Origin: Juglans regia
Lineage: Eukaryota > Streptophyta > Magnoliopsida > Fagales > Juglandaceae
Assembly: GCF_001411555.2 (NCBI RefSeq)
Contig: NC_049901.1
Coordinates: forward strand, 6,892,681-6,956,680
DNA: 64,000 nt
Direction: 5' to 3'
Shown here: in pieces, positions 25,074-36,900 of the stretch
How positions within the stretch are numbered: the first letter of the stretch is position 1
How the letters are laid out: each line of letters opens with the position of its first letter
Notes under the pieces: generated by a model
Database searches by the model: none
Told to the model about the DNA's origin: nothing
What the model saw: the letters and a program-made list of their open reading frames with translations, nothing else
Made by a program: the position numbers and the translations under genes

Positions 25074-25081
25074 CTATAAAA
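25074..25081 (+). promoter_or_regulatory. TATA box of the RGF/GLV gene
   Basis: CTATAAAA lies 76 bp upstream of the ATG at 25157, a normal spacing for a plant TATA promoter with a short leader. It is the only good TATA element close to the signal-peptide exon. Confidence 0.55.
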
Positions 25082-25156
25082 CGGCCTACACTTGTTCTCC
25101 AAACTAGTTTCCCCTCTCTGATCTGTTCATGTTGAACAACAAACATACCCAAGAGA

Positions 25157-25902
25157 ATGAAATTTATAAGAAACTCAAATATGGTGTACCTAAGGTTTAC
25201 TAGCTTTGTACTTATCGGTCTTCTCTTTGTTATGCATGCCCTTGGGGACTCTTCTACATGCACTCATCAAGCTGGTAGAGAAAATTTCTTGGCCATATTC
25301 TTTTTGCTGAGAATTATCAAATTATCTGAGTTTTGAGAAGGTTATGTGTACCATGAATCTATGATTTATTATCCTCCATCTGTACGTATGTAGGTCATGA
25401 TCAGGAAGGGCTTGCAGTTGCAGCAAAAGGAAAAAATGTTGCGGTTCCAAAGGTAAATTTCTTGTTTCATCATGATTTTTAAAAGCAGCGCATATATACA
25501 TGATGCCGCGTATTATATAATATCTTTGGTAAAATCTGATTAACTAAAGCTTATAAAGATTAGTGTGAACAGGGAGTACTACTTCTTGATCGTGGTAATG
25601 CTTTCTGTTTGAGGAATATTGGGTTTGGAGCTGGAAGGAAAATGGCTGAGCAAAAAGTCTTGAGTAAAGAGATAGAAGTAGAAGATAGAGTGAATGGAGC
25701 TGGGACGACCTCAGAAATTTCAGGTGCAGTCCATTCTGATGGAATAGTACTGCTTGGTCTTGGAGTTAAGGGGGATTTTAAAGTAAAATGTAAATTGGGG
25801 AATAATGATATTACTCCTAAGAAGCACATGAAAGTGTCTGGTTTTGTGGGTTTCACAACTGATTATCAGGGGCCGAAACGCCACCCTCCAAAACATAATT
25901 GA
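25157..25902 (+). CDS. RGF/GLV/CLEL secreted peptide hormone precursor (peptide 1)
   Basis: Three exons: 25157-25274, 25394-25452, 25573-25902, giving 168 residues in continuous phase. Residues 1-30 form a signal peptide (basic start, then a hydrophobic core in FVLIGLLFVMHALG). The variable middle is acidic and basic. The protein ends DYQGPKRHPPKHN (25861-25899) directly before the stop, the 13-residue root meristem growth factor/GOLVEN/CLE-like motif: DY for tyrosine sulfation, a Pro that may be hydroxylated, and a terminal HN. In known members the mature peptide is released by subtilases, sulfated by TPST and sensed by RGFR/RGI receptor kinases to maintain root meristem PLETHORA levels and gravitropism. 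The family call is strong from the C-terminus, signal peptide and size. The exon 1 donor can also be joined in phase to a second peptide module at 26311. Confidence 0.88.
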
Positions 25903-26037
25903 AATGCTGGCTAGGCTAGCTAGCTTCATGAAAATTACCTTAATTTTAAGTTGCTTCCTTTCTTTGCCTTTCGACAATGTGATCATCGATGAAAACATAT
26001 ATGTGGATGTGTGGATGTCGTAGTACTTGTACGTACG

Positions 26038-26076
<39 letters not shown>

Positions 26077-26310
26077 GTTTCTAATGTTTGAAGGAATCTT
26101 CATGATGTCTTGATACTTGGAAGCTTAATTTTGAATTCATGTGATTTCGTCTAATATTCTAAGTTCTTACTACGGGAAATTAATGCATTAATTGTTCTAA
26201 TATATGAATGTAGTACGTACGTAGTTTACGATCGATGCCTGTTGATGATGATTGCGGGAGAAGTGGCTAAACTTCCTCGTTCGTTATGAATATTTCTTGT
26301 CTGAATGCAG

Positions 26311-26895
26311 GAAAGGACAGTAACGCTTCCAAGAATTCTCCAGGAAGATCATCTCAAGATCATAGAGTGAGCGATGATCAGGTCTCTCTCTCTCTCTCTC
26401 TCTCTTCTCCCTGTAGCTAGCTCGCTCTCTCTTTTCCACCAATCCCTGAACTAAAAAATATGAACATGTCATAAGTTGAACAAAATGATCGTGATATGTC
26501 ATTTAATTTTCTAGTAAGTTTCACCATGATAATATTTTGTTTCATGTTCAAACCAGAGTAATAAGAACACGTTACCAAAAGCATCGAAGTCTGCCGGTTT
26601 GGGAAGTCCTAGGAGTAAGCTGCTGACAGCCCATTTCCCAAACACCAAGCCGGAGCGCACTCAAGATTCCAAGGCAGAGCCAACCAAAGCCAGCTTGGGG
26701 AGTTCCTCAAGGTCTGACAAACCAATATTCTCTCAAGAAACACATCATGATCAAACTACTGCTTCTGATCATCAGAGAGATGAAACCCAAAGGCTTATTG
26801 AGGCAACCAAAGAGATTGTGAGCCTGATGCACAAGGATTATGGGAAAATGGCTCGGCGTCCCCCACCCTCCAACAATCATGAGCCTTGGCATTGA
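26311..26895 (+). CDS. Second RGF-like peptide module, lacking its own signal exon
   Basis: Two exons, 26311-26381 and 26557-26895. The first starts two bases into a codon, which matches the phase left by exon 1 (25157-25274); that junction would give a 175-residue secreted precursor. The reading frame (KDSNASKNSPGRSSQDHRVS ..., EATKEIVSLM) ends DYGKMARRPPPSNN (26836-26877) then HEPWH and a stop. DY, the basic middle, Pro-Pro and terminal Asn fit the RGF/GLV pattern, but the motif is one residue longer than usual and has a five-residue tail. No start codon with a signal peptide lies just upstream, so it is either an alternative 3' part of the RGF gene or a second tandem gene that lost its first exon. 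The donor after 26381 (CAG|GTCTCT) is weak. A CIF-like DYG peptide is a less likely reading. Confidence 0.65.
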
Positions 26896-27462
26896 GTAAA
26901 TGCCAAATGGAAAACCATAGATCATAGGTTTAGGCTCACAATTTTGCCCCAAGTAGTAAGTGAATCCCCTAATTACCTACATATATATAATATATATCGT
27001 CTTCTTCTTCTTCTGTTTTAATCTTTTCCTTGATTTTTAATGGGTCACAGACTCACAAATTAGGCGAGCTCGCATAGGAACTAAAACTGTTGTTTGCTGC
27101 TTAATTTAACATGACACTCAGAATTAGAAGGCGCCATATATAGAAGTGCTGTACATCGATCCAAGTGTGGTTCATAAGCCTTTTGGTAATGTGAAGTTAG
27201 ACTAGTACTTTTGTTTGTGAAGTGACATACTACATGATTAATTACTTCGTCTCCATCTAGCTAGCTAGGTGGCTTTGGTTTACAAAACATTCCTATATAT
27301 ATATATGTATCTGCGTTCAAAATTGGAATAAAAACTAAAAGCTTGCTCGCTGTTACGTACTGGCAAATCAATCAAATGGCTTTATTTTATAAATGCAACC
27401 GCATTATCTGTAATCACGCCGATGTACGTACGTGGTTAATATATCTATTGTGTCTGGGCGGT
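26896..27462. other. Gap between the RGF locus and the GDSL pseudogene
   Basis: 3' flanks of two convergent genes. AT-rich, with a (CTT)n run near 27000-27014. No gene is seen. Confidence 0.4.
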
Positions 27463-30400
27463 TTAAACTTGTACGAGCTCCTTAATGTTGAATGGGGAGC
27501 AAATTGATGTATTGAAGCATCGGGCTGCTATGATAGAAGAAATAACAGCTTCTGTAAAATGAAAGGCATCCCAAAAGAAGTGTTTATATGCATCAGGGCA
27601 GGACGTTAGCAGAAATGGAATGCACCCAGAAGTCCCGTTTTCCCAGGTTGTACAACATGAGGAGCTTGAGTCCGCCAAGATTGTTAATAAATATTAATGC
27701 AGATCGAACCGATATTATTAGAAAATTTATGATCTATTAATTGCATTAATGCAATTCATTGTGAATTAATAATATGATTCCTTAATGAGAGGGAAAAAAA
27801 AAAATCATGTTTTACGTATGTACGTACCATATTTAGATGGATTTCTGATGGCATCATAAGAAAGAAGATTAGCTTCGCCAAGAACAAAGGTTGAGCCTTG
27901 GAGAGTGGATGTCAAATTGCTAAGCAATGCTGGGAGCCTCTGATTAAAGAATGAGACAATCTGATTTATTTCATTCACACACTGTCCGTTGTGCTTCTCT
28001 GTTCTTGTAAATGCTGGGATGCATCCAATGGGACCGATTTCAAACATGACTATCTTCCTGGCTCCTAAACTATATAACCTCTGCGCCCCGGCCCGTACAT
28101 GAAAAAATTAGTTGGTAAAAACTGAAAGATAAATAAGTGAATGGAAAATCTGCTACTTAATTAAGAACAGTAAGACCTATATATCTTTGCATGAGGTACG
28201 CACGTAACATGACTTTAAATATTATTATAAGGCCTTTATACCTCACATAATTATATCTATATGATATAATTTAATTTATAAGATAAATTTTAAAATTTAA
28301 ATTTTATAAATTAAATTATGTCACGTAAATGACGTATGTAGAAGCATTAGAATAATAATACTAATCTAATTTCCAACAGATATATCAACCATCCCTTACA
28401 TGCATGGCAGCACAGTACTAAACAAACAAGCTAGCTAGCTAGAATTGAATGATAGAAGTCATAGTCCCTCTAATTAAGTTGGGGTGTGTAGAGAGAGAGA
28501 GAGAGGACCTGAAAACCCTGGGTGAGGGTATCCACTAGGAGTTGAGCGAATGGTTGGGGAGGATAGTGTTCACTTGTGCTGTAGATATCGGGTTCAAGGT
28601 AGTTATTCATGTAGTACACATTGCTTATAAATATGGACTTTGACAAGTACTTATCTGAGATCAGCTCGTTTGAGCCGTTGACAAAATGCTTTAATTGGCA
28701 ACTCTGAATTGACTCATGTTCTTTCAAACAAGTCGATCTGATCATTTAAATTCAAGCATTTCCCCTGCAAATTACCACCATGCATGAACCGTATGATAAA
28801 ATCAATGAGCCTCTGCAATTTTTATTTGCTTTAATTTTAATCAACGCGTACGGTACGTACGTAATTGAGATGCCAATAATTAGTTGTTCTCACACTTTAC
28901 GTACGCAAAATGATTGAAATTTTTTTACGAATTAACCATCTAAAGCCGTGATCATATATATAAAGGATCGATGCTGGCAGGCATATTGCCAGCTGCATGC
29001 ATGCAAGAACTAAAATGAACATGAGTACCTACTACATGCAAGCCGTACTCATGCATACACTTAAATTATGGCTATTTTTCATATCTGAATATCCTTTTCG
29101 AAACAAGATATATAACTGTTCTTGGCCACACAAATTGAAGTGATAATATTCATTCTGATAATATATATATATATATATAGTTAGACAGCTAGTAATTAGT
29201 ACTATATGCGTACTTTGAATAAGGGTGAAGATTAAACCGTGATTTAGCGAATTAATGGGTTTTTAATGACCGATTTAACCTAGTTTGGCTTATGTGTTGG
29301 AAGAGTATATAGGATCTAGACCCGAAATGATCATTAATTGAAAACAAGGAATTAAGCTGGTTAAACCGTTAATTAAGGTAAGAGACCCTACACATGATGG
29401 CAGCATTATTAATGTAATTATGATGTCTCTAGCTGGAACCCATGTGATAATTTTTTTTTTTTAACGATGAATTTCAATTTTTCTTTTTCAAAATGAATTA
29501 ATGTGCTAGATTTACATTAGGATTGTATCTAGTATTATTTATAATCGTGCAATACAAAAGAGCAAAATTTTATTACTATAATTGGGACATGCATGATGTA
29601 CTAGATCAACAGAAACTTAACTAGAAAGAGATCATCATGAGGATCGAAAAGAATAAGAAACAACACATTAATTAATTAATGCATTATGATTTCTTTTCTT
29701 AATTACTTACGTACGTATACGCTTCCAGATTCCGGTAGGATGCCACAAGACGCAGACGCATAGTTCAAACCAGCTGTAAGCTGTGATGTAAGTGGTCTCT
29801 CTATACTCAAGTAGGGTGGAGAATATGGTAGCCCAAGAAATTTAGCTACAAGGGAATTAAGACAACAAATTAAGAGTTTGAAAACTAAATATTCGAACAG
29901 TACTTATACTGATAGATAAGTACTAGATCAACAACGTTTATGAGAAATGCTACTTACAACCGACCTTGTGCAACCTTATGCAACCGGCGCTCCTTTTGAT
30001 GAGAACTTATCCCAGCACAGCCCAAGCCACTACCAAAGCAAATCGTGAATCACGTGAATTATTCTAAGATTCGAGCGTGCGAAAAAGAAAATTGTCCCCA
30101 AGTCAATTCCTCTGTAAGCCCAACACTTCCACCCGTTCACCTCTGCACAGTGCAACTCCACACTGCCGCCAAAGCCGTGAGCGGCCCCATGCAGTGTACC
30201 CAACTCCACAATCGTGCACCTGCATCCACACGAAGCCGAGAACCACTCAAAACACCACACGTCCTCTCGGTGTTAACCAACACCACCACTGTTTGAATCT
30301 GTGCAGCCCAAGCCACTGCCAAAGCCGTTGAAAATATTCATATACATCCAATCATGAACTAATCAAGCAAGGAGGTACTCAGCCAAATTCAGCAAACGCA

Positions 30401-31171
30401 TTCCATCTTCGCACAAAACACTTGAATTATTTCATGGGGTTAATTTGTTTTTTATATAACACGTATAAAACATAAAAGCACTTCAAATCTGTTCTAAGTA
30501 CGAGTCTGGTTCATGAAACTTGCGCTGGAAATCGAAAGTTCTGCAGAGAATCGAAAAGAAACAAACGAACAAAAAAGAAATGAAAAGCAGCCGAAGTTCT
30601 GCAGAGAATCGGAAGATTGTATCTTGTTACACGTAACCTTGACAATCAGACGCTTCAAGTTCTCGACAAAAGCTCGGGTAGGATCCATGGCACTGGATCG
30701 AGTAAGAATGCAGCGGGCGACTTAAAGAAGATCGATTTAAAAATGCAGGTTCTGACAAAATTTTAAGTTAGTATATAAAGCACGTAAATGTATTAATTTT
30801 TTTATATAATAATAATTATTATTATATTAAAAGTGAAAGAGACAAAGTAGAATGGAGAAAAGGGAGTGAACACAAAAAGTTGGAGAATCCCATCTACCCA
30901 CTACGCTACGTCTTCATTTGGGAGTAAGTTCTCATCAAAAGGAGCGCCGGTTGCATAAGGTTGCGCAAGGTCGGTTGTAAGTTGCTTTTCTCTAATCTGC
31001 AACTGTTCTGCCATTGGTGAATCTTCCTATAGATCCTTCGGCAAAGTCTACACCATAAGGCAGGTAATCAGCCCTAGCCAACGTGGGCAACTGATTGTTA
31101 TTGCCGCTATCCAACAAGGAATCTCCGAAAACGTATAATGCTGGTGCCAGTGGCAAGCTATGGATCATCAT
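27463..31171 (-). pseudogene. GDSL esterase/lipase (GLIP7-like), disrupted
   Basis: Minus-strand exons of an SGNH/GDSL lipase. Exon about 31171-30993 has block I ([16 protein letters not shown], with the nucleophile Ser) and [10 protein letters not shown]. Exon 29845-29715 reads AKFLGLPYSPPYLSIERPL ... ASASCGILPESGS. Exon 28764-28509 begins GKCLNLNDQIDLFERT. Exon 28080-27828 reads RLYSLGARKIVMFEIGPIGC. The last exon ends FWDAFHFTEA with the catalytic Asp and His, then ELVQV and a stop at 27463-27465. Damage is multiple: a TIR transposon interrupts the end of the first of these exons and makes GAT TAG; a TGA follows FERT and the frame then shifts; the block III Gly-Ser-Asn-Asp stretch is deleted (FISNVYYMNNYLEPD); and the last intron lacks a clear acceptor. 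No signal-peptide exon is certain. Relatives are secreted lipases. Confidence 0.9.
29942..30992. mobile_element. TIR DNA transposon (non-autonomous) in the GDSL gene
   Basis: A 1,051-bp element with terminal inverted repeats of about 68 bp (29942-30010 and 30925-30992), starting GAGAAATGCTACTTACAACC on the left and GAGAAAAGCAACTTACAACC in the reverse complement of the right. They differ at only a few positions, so the insertion is fairly young. The interior has no transposase; it repeats the phrase GTTCTGCAGAGAATCG twice (about 30539 and 30596). I could not see a matching target-site duplication, so the superfamily is open (Mutator-like is the best guess from long TIRs). It breaks the coding sequence of the GDSL lipase. 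Confidence 0.85.
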
Positions 31172-31485
31172 GATCGGTGAAAGAAAATGAAGGAGAAAAT
31201 GAATGATATGATCGAATTCACAGTACTTTTTTTCATTCCCATTAGGAGTAGTATTATTAAGAATATTTATAAATTAAAGAGAAAATAATGAAAAAGATTG
31301 ATAGACAAATGATCAGATGATCAGTTTATAAAACAATGATAATTTGTTTAATTATTATGTGTTTTGAAGGGTAGGAATCCCCAGAAAGGAAGGCTGCAGG
31401 AACATGAAGATAACTGGGAAGAGCTTTAAATGACATGCAGCAGGCCAGAAACTGTGCGAATGACATATACACGTCAGGTAACTCT
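31172..31485. other. Region upstream of the GDSL fragment
   Basis: On the minus strand this is where the missing signal-peptide exon of the GDSL lipase should be. A short frame starting near 31460 (ATGTCATTCGCACAGTTTCT) has a hydrophobic start but cannot be joined with confidence. Confidence 0.3.
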
Positions 31486-31494
31486 TTTGACTAA

Positions 31495-32135
31495 GGGTGA
31501 TGCTACAGCGTCCCGCTGGGACTGTAGTATTATTTTATATGTGTTTTATTTAAATAATTTTTTATATAAATTTTTTAATATTTTTTAATATTTTAAAAAA
31601 ATAAAATAAATTTAAAATATTATTAAGAAAATACTTTCTTAATCAAAAAATAAAAAATATTTTTTTATAATTTTTTATTTTACTTTATGATTAAGAAAGT
31701 ATTTTTTAATAATATTATGATTTTTTTTAAATATTTAAAATGGACATGCTACAGTTCTCGTTGGGGGCTTCCGTTGGGTTTGACATGTACTTTTTTATGT
31801 GTATTTTTTTAATTTATTTTTTATATAGATTTTTTTTACACTTTTAAATATTTCTAAAAAATAAAATAAATTTAAAATATCATTATAAAACACTTCCTTA
31901 ATCAGAAAGTAAAAAAAAATCATTAAAAAAATTTCATTAATCACGAAGTAGAATAAATATTATTTTTTATTCTATTTCGTGATTAAAAAAATATTTTTTA
32001 ATAATATTATAATTTTTTATTTTATTTTTTAAATATTTAAAATTATTAAAAATATTTATATAAAAAAAACTAAAAAAACTAAATAAAAAATACAACAGTC
32101 CAGCGGAAGCCCCAGCAGGACATGCAGCATTTTCC
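31495..32135. mobile_element. Mutator-type MITE with a 9-bp target duplication
   Basis: A 641-bp AT-rich element flanked by the exact 9-bp repeat TTTGACTAA (31486-31494 and 32136-32144). The ends are imperfect inverted repeats: ATGCTACAGCGTCCCGCTGG on the left, and ATGCTGCATGTCCTGCTGG in the reverse complement of the right. A third copy of the end motif (ATGCTACAGTTCTCGTTGGG) lies inside near 31747, which suggests two nested or joined copies. A 9-bp duplication is characteristic of Mutator-like elements. Confidence 0.75.
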
Positions 32136-32144
32136 TTTGACTAA

Positions 32145-33034
32145 ATAACACCTCGTAGGCCACGTCCACAGCATCCGCTGCATCTTCTCAATAGAATGCC
32201 ACCTCCATTTCATCCGTTGCTCATTCTCAACAGAAAGTCCAATTCTGTTTAATATGAAATAGTGTAGATTCTTCTAAAATATTCTCTTATAGTCTATACA
32301 TTTTTTCTATAAATATGAATGCTGCTGAATTGAGGAAAGATGGAATATACGAGAAATATATTTGTTCAAATATAAGCTCTTTTTGATACATTCTTTCAAA
32401 CACCTATGCTGCTAGGGGTGTAAAAAAAAAAAATCAGACCAAACCGATCAAACCGTTCTGGAACAGTTTACGTAATGGCAAAACCGGCTGAAACCGGTTC
32501 TGTTCAAGTTTTAGGTTTTTTAGGCCCAGACCAGACCGGTTTTATATGATATATATTTTAAATTATTTTTTTGTATTATATATAATATTTTTTATACTAT
32601 ATATATATTTTATATATAATATATAATAATATAAATTAATTTAAAAATAAATTGAAATTGTAAGACTTTAAACTAAAACTGATAAATCACATCAATTGAA
32701 AAAAAATCCTAAATATCAAAAGATTTTAATTTATATACCAAAGTTGTAAATAAGATCACTAAAATATTATTTACCAAAAAAGAAAGAAAATCATTCAAAT
32801 ATTATTACCAAATTTTTATGGCCTAATAAATTCTCAATATATTCATTTTGATAATTACATAATACATTAGTAAATTAGTAATACTAATATATATTAGTAT
32901 ATAATGTATATTAATTATAATTTACATGCAAAACTAGTACATACTGATTCGGTCCTAAATTTTATCTAAAACTGGACTGGACTAAACCGGTTACACCCAT
33001 ATTTGTTGCACTTGAGTTCCTACTGGTTCTAACA
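32145..33034 (+). repeat. Copia 5' LTR, truncated and interrupted by a MITE
   Basis: LTR sequence occupies 32145-32412 and 33002-33034, ending TGGTTCTAACA just before the primer-binding site. Compared with the 3' LTR it lacks roughly the first 45 bp. The gap is a MITE insertion. A TATA-like motif (CTATAAATATGAATG) is kept. Confidence 0.75.
32413..33001. mobile_element. MITE inside the Copia 5' LTR
   Basis: A 589-bp AT-rich element with short inverted ends (TAGGGGTGTAA at left, TTACACCCATA at right) and AACCGGTT-like motifs next to both ends. The matching position in the 3' LTR is uninterrupted (GCTGCACTCGG), which proves an insertion. The flanks TATGCTGC and TTTGTTGC are only similar, so an 8-bp hAT-type duplication is plausible but decayed. 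Confidence 0.75.
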
Positions 33035-33087
33035 TGGTATCGAGAGCCCGATAGGGCCAATGCCCACTCTTTCCTTCTCCGACCATC

Positions 33088-33957
33088 ATGACAACACCCA
33101 AACCCACTTCTCTAAATCCCTCCATCACCAATTCAGCCGCATATCTCATCACCATCAAACTTTCTATAGATAATTATCTACTCTGGCACGCCTAAATTAC
33201 CACGTTCCTCCGCGGCAACCAACTCTTTGGATATGTCGACATATCCACTCCCATGCCTCCCACCACCATCAATGATGCACCTAACCCAGACTATATATAC
33301 CTCTTGGCTTCTTCAAGATCAACTCATAATGCTGGCAATCTATTCCTCCCTCACCGATACTCTTCTCTCCCATGTTCTTGATTGCTCCACTTCCCAACAA
33401 ATTTGGAAAACTCTTCACAACCTTTACTCTGCTCAGACCACAGCCCATCTCGTTCTCACTAAATTTCAGCTTGCAACTCTTAAAAAAGGGTCTGATTCAA
33501 TCTTTACCTATTTCACAAAACCAAGGCCCTGTTTGCATCTCTCAATGCCGTAGGCCATCCTCTCCCTGAGTCTGAGTTCATCATCTATTTCTTGACTGGT
33601 TTAGGATCTAATTTCGAGTCCATAGTGTCTTCCATCACTATGCATCCCGATCCTCTCTCCATTTCTCAGGTCTATAGTTTTCTTGAAAATCACGAATCAC
33701 GTCTTGCACATCAAAGCCTATCTCTTCTGTCAAACAATTCCTTCACTACTAACTCCACCACTATAGGAGGTTCATTTACTCCTCCTAACCGAAGCCGTGG
33801 CTGTGGCTTTCGGCGTGGACGGGGTGGTCGTAATTTTGCTTCGCCTCCTTCTAATTTTTTTTCCTCTTCTCAGACCAATCGACCCACCTGCCAGCTCTAT
33901 AATCGCATTGGTCACACAGCCATTTCTTGTTATCATCGGTTTGATCATGCATATTAG
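33088..33957 (+). pseudogene. Copia gag remnant
   Basis: The ATG at 33088 opens a gag frame with an early TAA after LLWHA (33193) and a frameshift near 33295. Conserved Copia gag text follows in another frame (SQQIWKTLHNLYS, LTGLGSNFESIV). The CCHC zinc knuckle near 33890 has its second Cys replaced by Tyr (CQLYNRIGHTAISCYH). It is non-functional as nucleocapsid. Confidence 0.8.
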
Positions 33958-36900
33958 TCTCCTTCTCCCCCTTCTCTCTCAACTAATTTCACCAATTTTT
34001 CGAATATGTCCACTACATATGCTAATTGGTTTCCAGATACTGCTACTTCTACCCACTTCACTTCTGATTTTTCTAAACTTAATCTGGAGTCCACTTCCTA
34101 TCAAGGGCTAGACCAAGTAATGATTGGAGATGGATCATCCCTTGCTATTCAAAATTCTGGCTTTGGCTTACTTCCAACACCTTATGGCAATTTTCTTCTT
34201 CGCCAATTACTTCATGTTCCTTTAATTTCTCAAAATTTATTATTTGTTAGACAATTTTGTTTGGATAATTCAATTTTCTTTTAATTTAATTCATCATGTT
34301 TTTTTGTGAAGGATTTACATTCTCAGAAGGTACTTCTTTAGGGTCCTGTTAAGTATGGCTTGCATGTCCTTTCAACTGATGATAAAGATGTCACTCTTCA
34401 CTCATGGCATGCTTTCATTGGCGAAAGGATCTCACCAAATGCATGGCATGCTAGTCTTGGTCACTCCTCTCCACGAATCACTTCCTTTACCATACGACAT
34501 TACAATCTTTCAGTCACTTCCACATCCACTTCGTCTCTCTGCTAGGTGTGTCTTCAAGCCAAATCACATGCTTTCCCTCACCCACTCTCACCTTTTCAAT
34601 CGAATTTTCCTTTTCAGTTGATATTTTTAGATGTCGGGAGACCTAAGCCTGTGCTATCCTCCAGTGATTTTAGATTTTATTTTTCTATTGTTGATGACTT
34701 TACAAAGTATGTTTGGTTTTTTCATTTACGTGCAAAATCTGATATTTCTCCACTTTTTCTAAACTTCTTTAAATATGTAAGTATTAATACTTTTTCTAAA
34801 AATATTATAGCTGCTCAATCTGATTGGGGCAGTGAGTTCCGCCCCTTTCATGCTATCTTACAAAATCTTTAAATTTCACATAAAATCACCTGTCCATATT
34901 CTCATGCACAAAATGACAGAATTGAACGGTGTCATTGCCATATTGTTGAAATTGGGCTCTCTCTTTTAGCCCAATCTTCAGCTCCTACCAAATATTGGGT
35001 TGATGCTTTCCAAATAGCTGTTTTTCTTATAAATAGAATGCCCACACCCATCCTTCATCATATTTCTCCCTTTCAGGCACTTTTTAATTCGCTACTTGAT
35101 TATAATTTTTTATGTGTTTTTGGCTCAGCCTGTTTTTCCAACCTTCGTCCTTTTAATCATCACAAATTAGACATGCGATCTCAGCTTTGTGCCTTTTTAG
35201 GATATATCCTTGATCACAAATGGTATAATTGCTTGCGTATTCCATTTGGCATAAGTTATATTTCACGTGATACGCTTTGATGAAACTCTTTTCCCATTTG
35301 CACCTTCTCAAAATTTATCTACTCAGGCCCTCTCTTCAGCCCCTATTACATCAATGTCCACTTCACCGAATTTTTTTCTTCCTTCCTTACCAATTCGGGT
35401 CTCCTTTCCAAATAATCAACCTTCCTCTCAGCCCGACCCAGCCGAACCTATCTCTCCATCTCCCTCCACAGCTCCCTCACTCATTCTCATTTATAATACT
35501 CTAGCCCATGAGCCCATCATCACAAACCCTACCTAACCTTTAGAATCTTCTCATCCTCCCAAAAATACTTCTACTGCGCCGACTCCTTCAAACCCTCTGT
35601 ATCCTGCTGCTCCTTCGTCCTCCACCCCTTCTTACATAAACATTCATCCCATGACTACTCGATCCAAAGCCCTCATCACTCATCCCCTTCATCGACAAGA
35701 TGACATCATTCCATGGCCACCACCAAAACATAGTGCCTCCCTCATCGCATATTCTTCCATCCCTGACTAGCCCACCTCCTACACGGAGGCTTCCAAATTC
35801 TCTGTCTAGTGTGCTGCCATGGCCAGTGAATTTGAAGCTCTCCTCCGAAACAAGACATGGACTCTCGTTCCTCCCTATCTTTTTCAAAATCTTTTTGGTT
35901 TAAAGTGGGTCTTAAGACCAAACGGCTTGCCGATGGAACCATTGAGCGGCGCAAGGCTCGTCTCGTTGCCAAAGGTTTCCATCAACAAGTTGGGCTTGAC
36001 TACTCGGAGACCTTTAACCCAGTAGTTAAGCCAGTTACCATACAGCTTTTGATCTCTATTGCAGTGTCTCGAAAATGACATCTTTATCAGTTGGATATAC
36101 AGAACGCATTCTTGCACAAGGATTTGGAAGAAGATGTCTTTATGCGGCAACCAATTGGGTTTGTTCATTCTGATTTACCTCATTTTGTTTGTAAATTTAA
36201 AAAAATCTATATATGGCTTGAAACAAGCTCCTAGGGCTTGGTTTGCAAAACTTAGTTCGAAATTATTAGCACTCGGTTTTCATGGTTCCATTTTTGATTC
36301 ATCCCGTTTTATATTTACATCTGCTACTGCTCCTGTGTATGTTCTAATTTACGTCGATGACATAGTCGTTACTGCCTCAAATTCTTCTCTCATTATTGAT
36401 TTTATATCCTTTATGTCCGTATCTTTCACGATCAAAGACCTAGATTCACTTCATTTCTTCTTGGGAATTCATGTATGTCGCAAGGCTAAAGGCCTATTTT
36501 TATCTCAGTCTCGTTACATCTCTAATCTATTGAAGAAGACTAATATGCCTGAGTCCAAAACCGTGTCAACACCTATGTCTACATCTGATAAATTTCAGCC
36601 CTTGATGGATCCTCCTTTAAGGATCCTCATCTTTACTGAAGTGTCATTGGCAGTCTCCAGTACCTTTCCTTCAATCGTCTGGATATCTCGTTTGCAGTTA
36701 ATAAAGTTTGCTAGTATATGCAATGTCCCCATAACTCTCATTGGCAAGCTGTCAAACGCATACTGTGTTATCTCAAACTCACCATCTCCCTTGGTTTATT
36801 TTTCTCTTCTATCTCTTCCTTTAAACTAACATCATTTTCAGATGCTGATTGGGTCGGTTGTCCGGATGATTGGAAATCGACAAGTGGTTTTTGTGTCTAT

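Noticed and set aside
30045..30331. Overlapping frames inside the TIR element at 29942-30992
   Set aside because: Several frames are open at once in a Pro/Thr/His-rich stretch; no transposase motif.
35588..35972. Minus-strand frames of 76-99 residues over the Copia pol
   Set aside because: Shadows of the plus-strand pol remnant.
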